The notes under the pieces: model-generated
Seen by the model: the letters and a program-made list of their open reading frames with translations, nothing else
Told to the model about the DNA's origin: nothing
Database searches by the model: none
In this document: positions 6,694 through 13,957 of the stretch, piece by piece
Layout: every line of letters begins with the position of its first letter
How positions within the stretch are numbered: position 1 is the stretch's first letter
Position numbers and translations under genes: made by a program
Assembly: GCA_002389505.1 (NCBI GenBank)
Contig: DGPA01000012.1
Location: 1-15,294, forward strand
Length of the DNA stretch: 15,294 bases
Reading direction: 5' to 3'
Origin: Halieaceae bacterium UBA4452
GTDB taxonomy: Bacteria; Pseudomonadota; Gammaproteobacteria; Pseudomonadales; Halieaceae

Positions 6694-6717
6694 TTGGCGA
6701 CTAGCGTTGACTATTGC
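6687..6717. repeat. Inverted repeat spanning two convergent stop codons
   Basis: GCAATAG (6687-6693) and CTATTGC (6711-6717) are perfect 7-bp inverted copies with a 17-nt spacer. Each contains the TAG stop of one gene, the Spy/CnrX-like gene on plus and smpB on minus. Neither side has a T-run, so this is not a standard intrinsic terminator. Confidence 0.5.
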
Positions 6718-7208
6718 TTGACGTTGTCACGCACCACGCGCGCTTTCTGGCGCTGCCAATCGCGTTCTTTTTCGGTGTCGCGTTTATCATGTTGCTTTTT
6801 GCCTGCGGCCAATCCCACCTTAGCCTTCACCAAATGACCTTTCCAATAGAGCACGGTGCACACACAGGTTTGTCCTTTCTGAGCGATGGCTGCGCTAATT
6901 TTAGCCAGCTCTTTTTTGTGCAATAACAGTTTGCGCGTGCGCGTCGGCTCCGAGACATAGTGGGTTGAAATGGTGTCTAGGGGGGTAATGTTCGCCCCGT
7001 AGAGGTACGCTTCGCCCCGATGCATCTGAACAAATGAATCGGTTAATTGCACCTTACCAGCCCGCAATGATTTGACCTCCCAGCCAGCCAGCGCAACGCC
7101 AGCCTCGAAAGTATCGAGTATTTGATAATCAAAACGAGCACGGCGATTCTGTGCAATTGTATTGTCTGACGTTTTTTTCTTGGATTTTGCAGGGGCCATA
7201 GCTGTCAT
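6711..7208 (-). CDS. smpB: SsrA-binding protein SmpB
   Basis: SmpB binds the tRNA-like domain of tmRNA and places its C-terminal tail in the empty mRNA channel of stalled ribosomes, so trans-translation needs it. The 165-residue protein has a basic N-terminus (KSKKK), the family motifs TIAQNRRARFDY, FEAGVALAGWEVKSLRAGK and DSFVQM, and the conserved tail GKKQHDKRDTEKERDWQRQK. The start is uncertain: ATG at 7208 or ATG at 7199 (MAPAKSKKK), neither with a visible ribosome-binding site. A TATAAT overlapping the first ATG (7212-7207) would favour a transcript starting near 7199. ssrA, its partner RNA, is on the same strand about 6.5 kb downstream, whereas in E. coli the two are adjacent. Confidence 0.96.
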   Translation of the reverse strand: MTAMAPAKSKKKTSDNTIAQNRRARFDYQILDTFEAGVALAGWEVKSLRAGKVQLTDSFVQMHRGEAYLYGANITPLDTISTHYVSEPTRTRKLLLHKKELAKISAAIAQKGQTCVCTVLYWKGHLVKAKVGLAAGKKQHDKRDTEKERDWQRQKARVVRDNVKQ

Positions 7209-7296
7209 TATACGTTGCTAAACCTGTGCAAGGGTCAGAAAAATGATTCTTTGGCTGCGATGCCACCGCAACGAGGGGTAAACTAGTATGCACGGA

Positions 7297-7318
7297 CGTT
7301 ACGGACCTTATAGTAACG
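7297..7318. promoter_or_regulatory. Dyad upstream of the SNF transporter gene
   Basis: CGTTAC (7297-7302) and GTAACG (7313-7318) form a perfect 6-bp inverted repeat with a 10-nt spacer, overlapping a TATAGT hexamer (7309-7314) that could be a -10. No matching -35 is seen at 16-18 nt. It may be an operator for the transporter gene, whose ATG is 25 bp downstream; the chance of coincidence is not negligible. Confidence 0.3.
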
Positions 7319-7342
7319 GCTCCGGTTTGCTTGGGGACAACC

Positions 7343-8677
7343 ATGCTTGACGACAACGTTCCACAACCATGGCAAGGACAAACGACGTTAGTCTTTGCTT
7401 TGGCCGCCGTGGCAGTGGGCTTAGGAAATGTCTTTCGTCTACCCTATCTCATGGGGGCCAATGGCGGTGCGCCCTTTTTTATTGCCTATGCGCTGACAGT
7501 GAGTCTGGTGTCTGCCCCCTTGCTGGCTGCCGAGGTCATGCTTGGCAGCAGTGGCCGTGGCTCACCGGTGGGCGCGTTGCGCTGGGCGGGCGATCAATCG
7601 GGACGATCAAATGCTTGGAGCTGGATAGGCGGACTGCAAAGTGGGTTGGCGATCTTGTTGGCAGCAAAGTTAGTCACCGTGGCGCTGTGGGCTATAGAGC
7701 TTGCCCGGGTGCTCAATGCGGGTGAACTCGCCGCAGCCAGTGGCGTGGATGTCGCTAATAGTTTTGTGGCGCTGGTCGGCAGTGACGACAAATTTCAGCA
7801 CTTAGCGATGTGGACAATGCCGCTAGTTGCGCTACTCGTGGCCATGGGGCCAGCCTACGCTATGGGCCTTATAGGCTGGCTCGGATTGCCGATGATGGCT
7901 GTGGCGTGTGTAGGTTTGCTCGGCTATTCCCTTGAGGTTGGCCATCTACAGGAAGCCGACGAATTTTTGTTTGCCCGCGATTATGGCGCCTTGGATTTCC
8001 CGGCTGTGATGCAGGGTGTCGTTAGCGCGCTTTTTACGCTCGGTGCCGGCCTGGGCATGGGTTTGTGTTTCGGAGGACGTGCTCCCAAGAGCTTACCACT
8101 GTTGCGTGCGACCTCTGCTGCCATGATCATTGATACTGCCTTTGCTCTTGCGATTGCCGTCATTGCCATCCCCCTGCTCTTTGCTGCGAACGTCGAGCCC
8201 AGTGAGGGCCTGTCTTTCGTTTTCGTGAGTCTTCCCTATGCGTATGCAAATTTACCTTCGGGTGATGTTTACGGGGCCCTGTTTTTTAGTCTCCTCGCTG
8301 GGGCTATGTTTTTTGCCATGATCGCCTTAATGGAACCGGCGGTCATGATCATGCGTCGAGACTTACAGTGGCATAGAGGGGTGTCTGCCATCATTGTCTC
8401 AATCCTTGTAGTGGGCTTGGCCGCAGTCATGCGTGAGCCTAGTGGTCTGTGGAGCGGTATCATTTCAAAGGGCATTGATATTGGTGTACTGACCTCGCTG
8501 TTGTTACTGGCTATTTTCGTGGGGTGGCGGATGCCCCGTCCCATTGTTCGCGGCGAGCTTTATCGGGAGCCGCGATGGTTGTTTCTATTGTGGTGGGAAG
8601 TAATACGACTGATAGCGCCGGTTGTTGTCATTGCAGCAATGCTCTGGCTGTTAATTCTGCCGTCTTCTCTGGGTTAA
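7343..8677 (+). CDS. Sodium-dependent transporter, neurotransmitter:sodium symporter (SNF/SLC6) family
   Basis: This 444-residue integral membrane protein has the signature of bacterial NSS transporters (LeuT, Tyt1, MhsT relatives), which import amino acids or related solutes with sodium. Near the N-terminus AVAVGLGNVFRLPYLMGANGGAPF (about residues 22-45) is the unwound TM1 sodium/substrate motif, and LLAAEVMLG closes TM2. About eleven hydrophobic segments follow, the last near residues 420-440. It is shorter than LeuT (519), in the range of 11-TM bacterial members. The start is ATG at 7343 with GGGGA at 7333-7337; a TTG at 7331 is in frame but overlaps that site. It is divergent from smpB and 14 bp ahead of ratA, an unusual place for a transporter. 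The substrate cannot be told from sequence. Confidence 0.92.
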   Translation: MLDDNVPQPWQGQTTLVFALAAVAVGLGNVFRLPYLMGANGGAPFFIAYALTVSLVSAPLLAAEVMLGSSGRGSPVGALRWAGDQSGRSNAWSWIGGLQSGLAILLAAKLVTVALWAIELARVLNAGELAAASGVDVANSFVALVGSDDKFQHLAMWTMPLVALLVAMGPAYAMGLIGWLGLPMMAVACVGLLGYSLEVGHLQEADEFLFARDYGALDFPAVMQGVVSALFTLGAGLGMGLCFGGRAPKSLPLLRATSAAMIIDTAFALAIAVIAIPLLFAANVEPSEGLSFVFVSLPYAYANLPSGDVYGALFFSLLAGAMFFAMIALMEPAVMIMRRDLQWHRGVSAIIVSILVVGLAAVMREPSGLWSGIISKGIDIGVLTSLLLLAIFVGWRMPRPIVRGELYREPRWLFLLWWEVIRLIAPVVVIAAMLWLLILPSSLG

Positions 8678-8691
8678 GGTAAGCTATTGTC

Positions 8692-9135
8692 ATGACGACT
8701 ATCGACCGCAGTGCCTTGTTATCGCACCCTGCTGAGCAGATTTATGCGCTGGTAGCTGATATTGAGCGGTATCCCGAGTTTCTCAATGGCTGTGTTGACG
8801 CACAGATTTTGGCATCGACTGCTGAAGCGGTAGAGGCGCGATTAGCCCTATCTAGAGCCGGATTAAGCCATAGCTTTGTTACCCGTAATACCATGCATCC
8901 CCATGACCAGATTGAGCTCACCTTAGTCGACGGACCTTTCGAGCAGTTCGTGGGCGAATGGCGCTTTAAGGCCATTGGCAATGAGGCATGCAAGGTGTCT
9001 CTGAAACTCAGTTTCCAGCTACGTAGCGGCCTTATTCATGTAGCAGCCGGGCGGTTGTTTGACAAGGTAGCGCTCGACTTAGTGGACGCGATTGTCAAGC
9101 GAGCGAATGCGATTTATGGGAGGCATTCCGCATGA
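8692..9135 (+). CDS. ratA: RatA / COQ10-like START-domain protein
   Basis: This 147-residue protein is of the START-like polyketide cyclase / COQ10 family. In E. coli RatA was described as a toxin that blocks 70S ribosome assembly, while homologues such as yeast Coq10 bind ubiquinone; the cellular role is debated. Motifs: HPAEQIYALVADIERYPEFLNGC near residues 12-34, LVDGPFEQFVGEWRF near 78-92, and a C-terminal amphipathic helix FDKVALDLVDAIVKRANAIYG. The ATG at 8692 follows an AAGG at 8676-8679 that is 12 nt away, so translation may be coupled to the transporter gene ending 14 bp upstream. It overlaps ratB by ATGA (9132-9135). Confidence 0.88.
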   Translation: MTTIDRSALLSHPAEQIYALVADIERYPEFLNGCVDAQILASTAEAVEARLALSRAGLSHSFVTRNTMHPHDQIELTLVDGPFEQFVGEWRFKAIGNEACKVSLKLSFQLRSGLIHVAAGRLFDKVALDLVDAIVKRANAIYGRHSA

Positions 9136-9449
9136 GTGAATTAATAGGGGTAGAGGTGGTGTATGCGCTGCCCGACATTCAGCGGATTGAAAGCCTTGAA
9201 GTGCCAGTAGGTACCTCGGCCTTTGAGGCGGTAAATCTATCGGGTATTGATCAATATTTTGAGGATTTAGAACTTAGCGATGCCATTAAGTTGGGGGTGT
9301 TTGGTAAGCCGGTTGCCCTTGATTACGTCCTCCGCGCGGGTGAACGTGTGGAAATTTACCGCCCTTTGGTGATCGATCCTAAAGAGGTGCGCAAACAGCG
9401 AGCAGCAAAAGCCAAAGCTGAACGATCTAACCCCCAGCCAAAGGGTTAG
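9132..9449 (+). CDS. ratB: RatB / RnfH family ubiquitin-like protein
   Basis: This 105-residue protein of the RnfH/RatB family (UPF0125) has a predicted beta-grasp, ubiquitin-like fold. Family features: VEVVYALPDIQRIESLEVPVGT at the start, AIKLGVFGKPVALDYVLRAGERVEIYRPL in the middle, then DPKEVRKQRA and a Lys/Ala rich tail. Its biochemical role is not settled; it is linked to ratA by gene order throughout gammaproteobacteria. Here the ATG overlaps the ratA stop, and a terminator hairpin overlaps its own TAG stop (9447-9449). Confidence 0.9.
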   Translation: MSELIGVEVVYALPDIQRIESLEVPVGTSAFEAVNLSGIDQYFEDLELSDAIKLGVFGKPVALDYVLRAGERVEIYRPLVIDPKEVRKQRAAKAKAERSNPQPKG

Positions 9450-9454
9450 CTTTT
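9427..9454 (+). terminator. Intrinsic terminator of the SNF-ratA-ratB operon
   Basis: A perfect 7-bp stem CTAACCC (9427-9433) / GGGTTAG (9443-9449), 9-nt loop, is followed by CTTTT (9450-9454). The 3' arm contains the ratB TAG stop. It is followed after 15 nt by the stop of the convergent bamE gene, which lacks a T-run on its own strand here. Confidence 0.6.
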
Positions 9455-9468
9455 ACTTGGCGGCACCC

Positions 9469-9840
9469 TTACTCGACGGCGGGGGCCGGCTCTTCGCTTT
9501 GTGCCCAGTCTGGCAGCAATGTGCCGGTGACCTTGACCAGCTCATCGCCGTCAAAAAAAACGGTGAGCCGATTTTCCTGTACGGTTTCCAGACCATTACG
9601 AAGCGTGTAGCGGTAGTCCCAGCGATGCTCGTGAAAAGTATCCTCAATCAGGGGGGTGCCTAAAATGAAGCGCACCTGCCGGCGCGTCATGCCTGGCGCC
9701 AACTGCTCAACCATGTCAGCGGTCACTATATTGCCTTGCTCAACATTAATGCGGTAAACGCCAGGAAAACCGATGTTGGTGCCACAACCGGCAAGAAATA
9801 AGGACAAACACACCGAAAAAGAGGAAATAAAGCGCTTCAT
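9469..9840 (-). CDS. bamE: Outer membrane assembly lipoprotein BamE (OmlA/SmpA)
   Basis: BamE is a small outer-membrane lipoprotein of the BAM complex that folds beta-barrel proteins into the outer membrane. The 123-residue precursor has a signal peptide with lipobox LAGC (Cys19), then the family core: YRINVEQGN, a Val-rich strand, QLAPGMTRRQVRFILGTPL (about residues 46-64), FHEHRWDYRYTLRNG and LTVFFDGDELVKV. The start chosen is ATG at 9840, which puts the signal peptide at the N-terminus; upstream in-frame ATGs reach into the fur promoter region. No clear ribosome-binding site is seen. It is divergent from fur with an 86-bp gap, as in Pseudomonas, and converges with ratB. Family call is firm. 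Confidence 0.93.
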   Translation of the reverse strand: MKRFISSFSVCLSLFLAGCGTNIGFPGVYRINVEQGNIVTADMVEQLAPGMTRRQVRFILGTPLIEDTFHEHRWDYRYTLRNGLETVQENRLTVFFDGDELVKVTGTLLPDWAQSEEPAPAVE

Positions 9841-9926
9841 TGGAGTAATTGGCATCAGACTTGGGTTCCACAGGTTTGCTAACACTGGCATCATACCTTG
9901 AATTACTGACTGACGAGAACTACCCC
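9841..9926. promoter_or_regulatory. Shared bamE / fur promoter region
   Basis: For bamE (minus), TATGAT at 9895-9890 matches the -10 consensus in 5 of 6, with only a weak -35. For fur (plus), TTGCTA (9876-9881), a 17-nt spacer and TGAATT (9899-9904) form a weak candidate. The two would overlap. I see no Fur box (GATAAT repeats) here, so autoregulation is not supported by sequence. Confidence 0.35.
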
Positions 9927-10340
9927 ATGCCCAGCGAAAATGTTGAACTACGCAAGGCCGGTTTAAAGGTGACGTTACCACGCATTAAAATACTGCAAAT
10001 GTTGGAAAGCACCTCAGAAACATCGGAGCATTTGAGCGCAGAGGATGTCTACCAACGGCTTCGAGATTCCGGTGAGGATGTGGGCTTGGCCACGGTTTAT
10101 CGGGTGCTGACCCAGTTTGAGACCGCAGGCTTGGTCGTTCGCCACAATTTTGAGACCGGTCATTCGGTCTTCGAGCTCGCGCCTGAGGATCACCATGATC
10201 ATATGGTCGACGTGGAAACCAATGCGGTGACCGAGTTTTTCGATACGGTCATCGAGGAGCGGCAGCGCCAGATTGCTGCGGAACGCGGTTTCGAAATTAT
10301 TGATCATTCGCTGGTGCTTTACGTTCGTAAGAAATCATGA
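9927..10340 (+). CDS. fur: Ferric uptake regulator Fur (cysteine-free)
   Basis: Fur is the iron-dependent dimeric repressor of iron uptake genes. The 137-residue protein closely follows the Pseudomonas type: ELRKAGLKVTLPRIKIL at the N-terminus, the winged helix with DVYQRL and DVGLATVYRVLTQFE (about 40-65), and the dimerisation domain with Glu83, HHDH (89-92), Glu110 and His127, matching the regulatory and structural metal ligands. It has no cysteine at all: the Cys pair after HHDH in E. coli Fur is replaced (HHDHMVDVETNA). The start is ATG at 9927, which gives the family N-terminus; the frame is open to 9849, but that stretch lies in the promoter region. It converges with recN, 4 bp between stops. 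Zur or PerR are less likely given the overall match to Fur. Confidence 0.94.
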   Translation: MPSENVELRKAGLKVTLPRIKILQMLESTSETSEHLSAEDVYQRLRDSGEDVGLATVYRVLTQFETAGLVVRHNFETGHSVFELAPEDHHDHMVDVETNAVTEFFDTVIEERQRQIAAERGFEIIDHSLVLYVRKKS

Positions 10341-10344
10341 GCTA

Positions 10345-12009
10345 TTAATGCCCATTAACGCGTTCAAGCATGTCTTTTGCATGCGCAAGTGAACTGTCGG
10401 TAACATCTATACCTCCGACCATGCGGGCGATTTCGTCGACGCGCGAGTCGGCCGTTAGCTGCTGCAGCTCTATCGCGGTGGCTTTATCGCTTGAGCCCTT
10501 GCTGACTTTTACGTGTTGCTGACCCTGTGCGGCCACCTGACCGAGGTGCGTAACACAAATAACCTGCACCGATTGAGCCAGCTTTCTGAGTAGGGTGCCT
10601 ACGACCTCTGCCACGCCCCCGCCAATACCGACGTCGACTTCATCAAAAATCATCGTCGGCACGGTGACACTCTCGGAGGCGGCAACTTGAAGGGCAAGAC
10701 TGATGCGTGATAACTCACCCCCTGAGGCTATTTTAGCCAAGGGCCCTGCGTCACTTCCGGGATTGGTGCTAATACTAAACGCCACATCCTCGGATCCTCT
10801 CGTACTTAACTCGTTGCCGGGGATGCTGGGAAATTGTACTGAAAATTGACAGCGCTCCATGCCCAACTGGCTCAGTATGTTGACCACGTTAGTGGCTAGC
10901 TTTTTCGCCGCTTGCTTTCGTGCCTTGGAGAGCTTTGCCGCGGCCGTCTGGTAGTCGCGGCGGAGTTGATCAAGTTGCTGTTGAAGATCTGCCAACAGGG
11001 CTTCGCCTCCAGAGAGCGCTGCGAGTTCTTCGCTGAGCGCCAAATGATGTTTTGGTAAAGCCTCTGGCAAAACGCGGTGTTTTTTGGCGAGCTTATTCAT
11101 TGTGTCGAGCCGAGATTCCACGATATTAAGACGCTGGGGATCGAGGTCGAGGCCATCACTGTAGTGACGCAATTCTTGCTCCGCCTCTTCTATTTGGATG
11201 GTGGCGGATGTCAATAAATCGCGCAGGTTACCCACTCGCCGTTCATCATGGCGGTCGTCATCTATCAGTTTTTTCAGAAGGCGAATTCGATCCTGTGCCA
11301 CTTCGCAGCCCTCGATGGCCTGCCGACTGCTATCGAGTAAAAAATCGGCATTGCTGAGCGCCTTATACTCCATTTCAAGTTCGCTAAACTCGCCATCACC
11401 GATGGCTATTTCATCCAGTTCGGACACCTGATAGGCCAGTAAGTCGCGACGGGCGTTATCTGCGTCAGATTGGCCCGTGATCCGAGCATAGTCGTGGGCG
11501 AGGCCCTTGTGGTTAGTGGCAATGACTTTAACGGCGTCGGCTAGTGGCTCGGCGCCGGCGTAAGCGTCGAGTAGCTGACGTTGCGTGGCGCTCCGTAACA
11601 GTGATTGATGGGCATGTTGGCTGTGTATATCGACGAGCAATTGACCCAGGGCGGCGCAGTCGCTCAGAGTCGCTGGCGAGCCGTTGATAAACGCCTTTGA
11701 TCGTCCGTCAGCGCTGACCACGCGTCGAAGTAGGCAATCACCGTCCTCGGTGTCTAACGCCCGTGCCTGCAGCCACTGCGCTGCTGCCGGGGTGTCACGC
11801 AGGTCGAAGCTGGCAGAGATATCCGCTTTTTTTGCACCGGGTCGCACGGTTCTGGTATCTGCTCGATCGCCCACACATAAACCCAGCGCGTCGAGCATGA
11901 TCGACTTGCCCGCGCCAGTTTCGCCAGTGATGACGGTCATGCCGGTGCCTAGTTCCACCGTCGCAGCGTCCACAATGGCGAAATCTTTGATAATAATTTC
12001 TTTGAGCAT
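10345..12009 (-). CDS. recN: DNA repair protein RecN
   Basis: RecN is an SMC-like ATPase that helps repair double-strand breaks. The 554-residue protein has the expected layout: MLKEIIIKDFAIVD start, Walker A GETGAGKS (29-36), a long coiled-coil middle (LEMEYKALSNADFLLDS, DLQQQLDQLRRDYQTAAAKL), the signature ASGGELSRISLALQ, Walker B MIFDEVDVGIGGG and a C-terminal CVTHLGQVAAQGQQH. The start at 12009 has AGGAAGG about 7 nt upstream and the family N-terminus; an earlier in-frame ATG at 12030 lacks this. It is divergent from hrcA. No LexA box (CTGT-N8-ACAG) is visible in the 127-bp upstream gap, unlike the strongly SOS-controlled E. coli gene. Confidence 0.96.
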   Translation of the reverse strand: MLKEIIIKDFAIVDAATVELGTGMTVITGETGAGKSIMLDALGLCVGDRADTRTVRPGAKKADISASFDLRDTPAAAQWLQARALDTEDGDCLLRRVVSADGRSKAFINGSPATLSDCAALGQLLVDIHSQHAHQSLLRSATQRQLLDAYAGAEPLADAVKVIATNHKGLAHDYARITGQSDADNARRDLLAYQVSELDEIAIGDGEFSELEMEYKALSNADFLLDSSRQAIEGCEVAQDRIRLLKKLIDDDRHDERRVGNLRDLLTSATIQIEEAEQELRHYSDGLDLDPQRLNIVESRLDTMNKLAKKHRVLPEALPKHHLALSEELAALSGGEALLADLQQQLDQLRRDYQTAAAKLSKARKQAAKKLATNVVNILSQLGMERCQFSVQFPSIPGNELSTRGSEDVAFSISTNPGSDAGPLAKIASGGELSRISLALQVAASESVTVPTMIFDEVDVGIGGGVAEVVGTLLRKLAQSVQVICVTHLGQVAAQGQQHVKVSKGSSDKATAIELQQLTADSRVDEIARMVGGIDVTDSSLAHAKDMLERVNGH

Positions 12010-12035
12010 AAAAGGCCTTCCTAAGAGCACCTTAA

Positions 12036-12063
12036 TCTATATCGTAACGGCTGCCTTGAGCAA
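12036..12063 (-). promoter_or_regulatory. Candidate recN promoter
   Basis: On the minus strand TTGCTC (12063-12058), a 16-nt spacer and TATAGA (12041-12036) form a sigma-70-like pair ending about 26 nt before the recN ATG. Matches are partial (-35 3 of 6, -10 4 of 6). Confidence 0.35.
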
Positions 12064-12080
12064 ACGTCGAATGTCGCGCT

Positions 12081-12108
12081 TTGCCGTCCGCATGAGCTAT
12101 GCTACAAC
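12081..12108 (+). promoter_or_regulatory. Candidate hrcA promoter (extended -10)
   Basis: TTGCCG (12081-12086), a 16-nt spacer and TACAAC (12103-12108) preceded by TGC give an extended -10 arrangement. Transcription would begin near 12115, about 22 nt before the hrcA ATG. No CIRCE dyad and no sigma-32 type -10 (CCCCAT) is seen here. Confidence 0.35.
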
Positions 12109-12136
12109 GTGTGTAACGAGAGTGCTTTGGATTGTT

Positions 12137-13168
12137 ATGGATAACGAAATCTCCAGCCGGGCGACCGATTTATTGCGAACCCTGGTCGAAATGCATATTC
12201 ACGACGGCCAACCAGTGGCATCCAAGTCTTTGCAAGCGGTGAGTGGTATGTCAGTCAGTCCTGCTACCATTCGTAACATTATGGCTGATCTGGAGGATCG
12301 TGGTTATCTTGTCTCGCCGCACACGTCGGCTGGTCGGATTCCCACCGCTCAAGGATATCGGCTATTTGTCGACTCGCTGTTACAAATACAACCGCTTGAC
12401 GCGAGTGCTTTCGAGGCGTTGAAAGAAGAGTTAAACCCCAATCGCTCGACCAAAGAATTAGTCTATAGCGCCTCAAACCTATTGGCACAGATTACCACTC
12501 AAGCGGGCATCGTCACTGTACCGCGACCCAATGCCCAGCATCTGCGGCAAGTGGAGTTTTTATCCCTATCCGAAAACCGCGTCCTCGTGATCTTGGTACT
12601 CAATGAGCGCGAGGTACAAAATCGCATCATCGAGCTGCCACGACCTATGTCCGAGGCGCAGCTAAAGGCGGCCGCGGACTTGATCAATCGTCGCTATGCG
12701 GGCTGTGACCTTGTCGATGTGAAGGCGGGTATCGTCCAGGAAATGCGCTTAGCACGTAGCCAAATAGACGAATACATGACCGTGGCACTCGACTTGGCGA
12801 GCCAAGCAATGGAGGATCAAGCCACCGATGACGACTATGTAATGACCGGCGAGAACCATCTGCTGGGTCAAGCTCGTCCCGAAGATTTCACTAAATTACG
12901 CGAGCTGTTTGACGCCTTTGAAAGTAAGCGTGATGTCTTAGACCTTCTCGACAAAAGCGCGCGCGCCGATGGAGTACAAATTTTTATTGGTGACGAGTCG
13001 GGTTTCGACGTATTTGGTGACTACTCGGTAGTGACAGCACCCTATGCACAGGGCGCTCGAACACTCGGCGTCCTCGGGGTCATAGGCCCTACGCGTATGG
13101 CCTATGAACGAGTGATTCCCATGGTCGACATGACCGCTAAATTATTAAGTGTTGCGCTGTCGCGTTAA
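12137..13168 (+). CDS. hrcA: Heat-inducible transcription repressor HrcA
   Basis: HrcA represses chaperone genes by binding CIRCE operators and is kept folded by GroEL in species that use it. The 343-residue protein has the winged-helix N-terminus with SPATIRNIMADLEDRGYL (41-58) and the family signature PHTSAGRIPTAQGYRLFVDSL (61-81), then the GAF-like domain and a C-terminal IGPTRMAYERVIPMVDMTAKLL signature. The ATG at 12137 gives the family length; GTG at 12122 is in frame and nearer to a purine-rich stretch, and the frame is open further back only over the recN antisense strand. grpE follows 156 bp later from its own promoter. HrcA is present in only some gammaproteobacteria, most of which rely on sigma-32 alone. 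Confidence 0.95.
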   Translation: MDNEISSRATDLLRTLVEMHIHDGQPVASKSLQAVSGMSVSPATIRNIMADLEDRGYLVSPHTSAGRIPTAQGYRLFVDSLLQIQPLDASAFEALKEELNPNRSTKELVYSASNLLAQITTQAGIVTVPRPNAQHLRQVEFLSLSENRVLVILVLNEREVQNRIIELPRPMSEAQLKAAADLINRRYAGCDLVDVKAGIVQEMRLARSQIDEYMTVALDLASQAMEDQATDDDYVMTGENHLLGQARPEDFTKLRELFDAFESKRDVLDLLDKSARADGVQIFIGDESGFDVFGDYSVVTAPYAQGARTLGVLGVIGPTRMAYERVIPMVDMTAKLLSVALSR

Positions 13169-13239
13169 CAAGCAGCGGTTATCTGGACGTATTTAGTCCA
13201 AAAATCTGTCACTGACTCCCCGTTCAGGGCCTTTTGCCC

Positions 13240-13268
13240 CTTGAAAGCCGCCCATGCTGACCCCATTT
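13240..13268 (+). promoter_or_regulatory. Sigma-32 (RpoH) type heat-shock promoter of grpE
   Basis: CTTGAA (13240-13245, in a CCCCTTGAAA context), a 15-nt spacer and CCCCATTT (13261-13268) match the RpoH promoter consensus essentially perfectly. Transcription would start near 13275, about 50 nt ahead of the grpE ATG. It implies heat induction of grpE by RpoH. Confidence 0.85.
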
Positions 13269-13324
13269 CTCGCCTGACACCTTTTTTACGCCCACTTTGA
13301 GGCGCAACCATCAGAGGAAAGCCC

Positions 13325-13942
13325 ATGTCAGATGACAACCATGAGACCGTCGAGGGAGATGACCTCACTGCCGTTGACAGCAGCAGCGATAGCACCCCCG
13401 ATAGTAGCCCCGACGGCGCCGAGAATAGCTCAAATGACGGCGAGGCGGATGCGGAGTATGCAGCGGCCCTTGAGGAGTCCGCAGACGCTATCATTGCAAA
13501 ATTGGAGGCTGACCTTCATGAAGCGAGGGATGCTTCGCTGCGCGCTCAGGCTGACGCAGTGAATGCGCAGCGGCGCGCAGAGGGGGAAGTCGATAAGGCC
13601 CGAAAGTTTGCCCTAGAGCGGTTTGTCGGTGAAATGCTCCCCGTCGTGGATAACCTTGAGCGAGCGCTGACCGCCGCAGACGAAAGTGACACCCCAAAAG
13701 CCATTATTGAAGGCGTAGAATTGACGTTGAAAAGTCTAGTTGATGCGCTGGCAAAAAACGGTGTGGATAGTGTTGACCCCTTGGGTGAACCCTACGATCC
13801 ACAAACAGCGCAAGCCATGAGCATGGTGGAGAATCCCGATGTGGAACCCAATACGGTGACGGCGGTTATGCAAAAAGGCTACCGCCTGAACGGCCGTTTA
13901 ATACGCCCTGCCATGGTAATGGTGAGCAAAGCCGCAGAATAA
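13325..13942 (+). CDS. grpE: Nucleotide exchange factor GrpE
   Basis: GrpE is the co-chaperone that exchanges ADP for ATP on DnaK. The 205-residue protein has an acidic, Ser/Asp rich disordered N-terminus (about 1-50), a long dimerising helix (EESADAIIAKLEADLHEARD through AQRRAEGEVDKARKF), the FVGEMLPVVDNLERAL segment and the C-terminal beta domain with the signature VTAVMQKGYRLNGRLIRPAMVMVS. The ATG at 13325 has GAGGAAA at 13314-13320. It is transcribed from a sigma-32-like promoter just upstream and precedes dnaK by 93 bp. In E. coli grpE is unlinked to dnaK; hrcA-grpE-dnaK order is the arrangement typical of many other bacteria. Confidence 0.96.
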   Translation: MSDDNHETVEGDDLTAVDSSSDSTPDSSPDGAENSSNDGEADAEYAAALEESADAIIAKLEADLHEARDASLRAQADAVNAQRRAEGEVDKARKFALERFVGEMLPVVDNLERALTAADESDTPKAIIEGVELTLKSLVDALAKNGVDSVDPLGEPYDPQTAQAMSMVENPDVEPNTVTAVMQKGYRLNGRLIRPAMVMVSKAAE

Positions 13943-13957
13943 ATCCTGGTCACAGAC

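Noticed and set aside
11684..12136. Long N-terminal extension of hrcA
   Set aside because: It is the antisense of the recN N-terminus; HrcA homologues start near 12137.
12010..12136. LexA box for recN
   Set aside because: No CTGT-N8-ACAG or close variant is present in the recN-hrcA gap.
13184..13200. hrcA terminator at TGGAC-N7-GTCCA
   Set aside because: Only a 5-bp stem followed by A residues, with no T-run on either strand.
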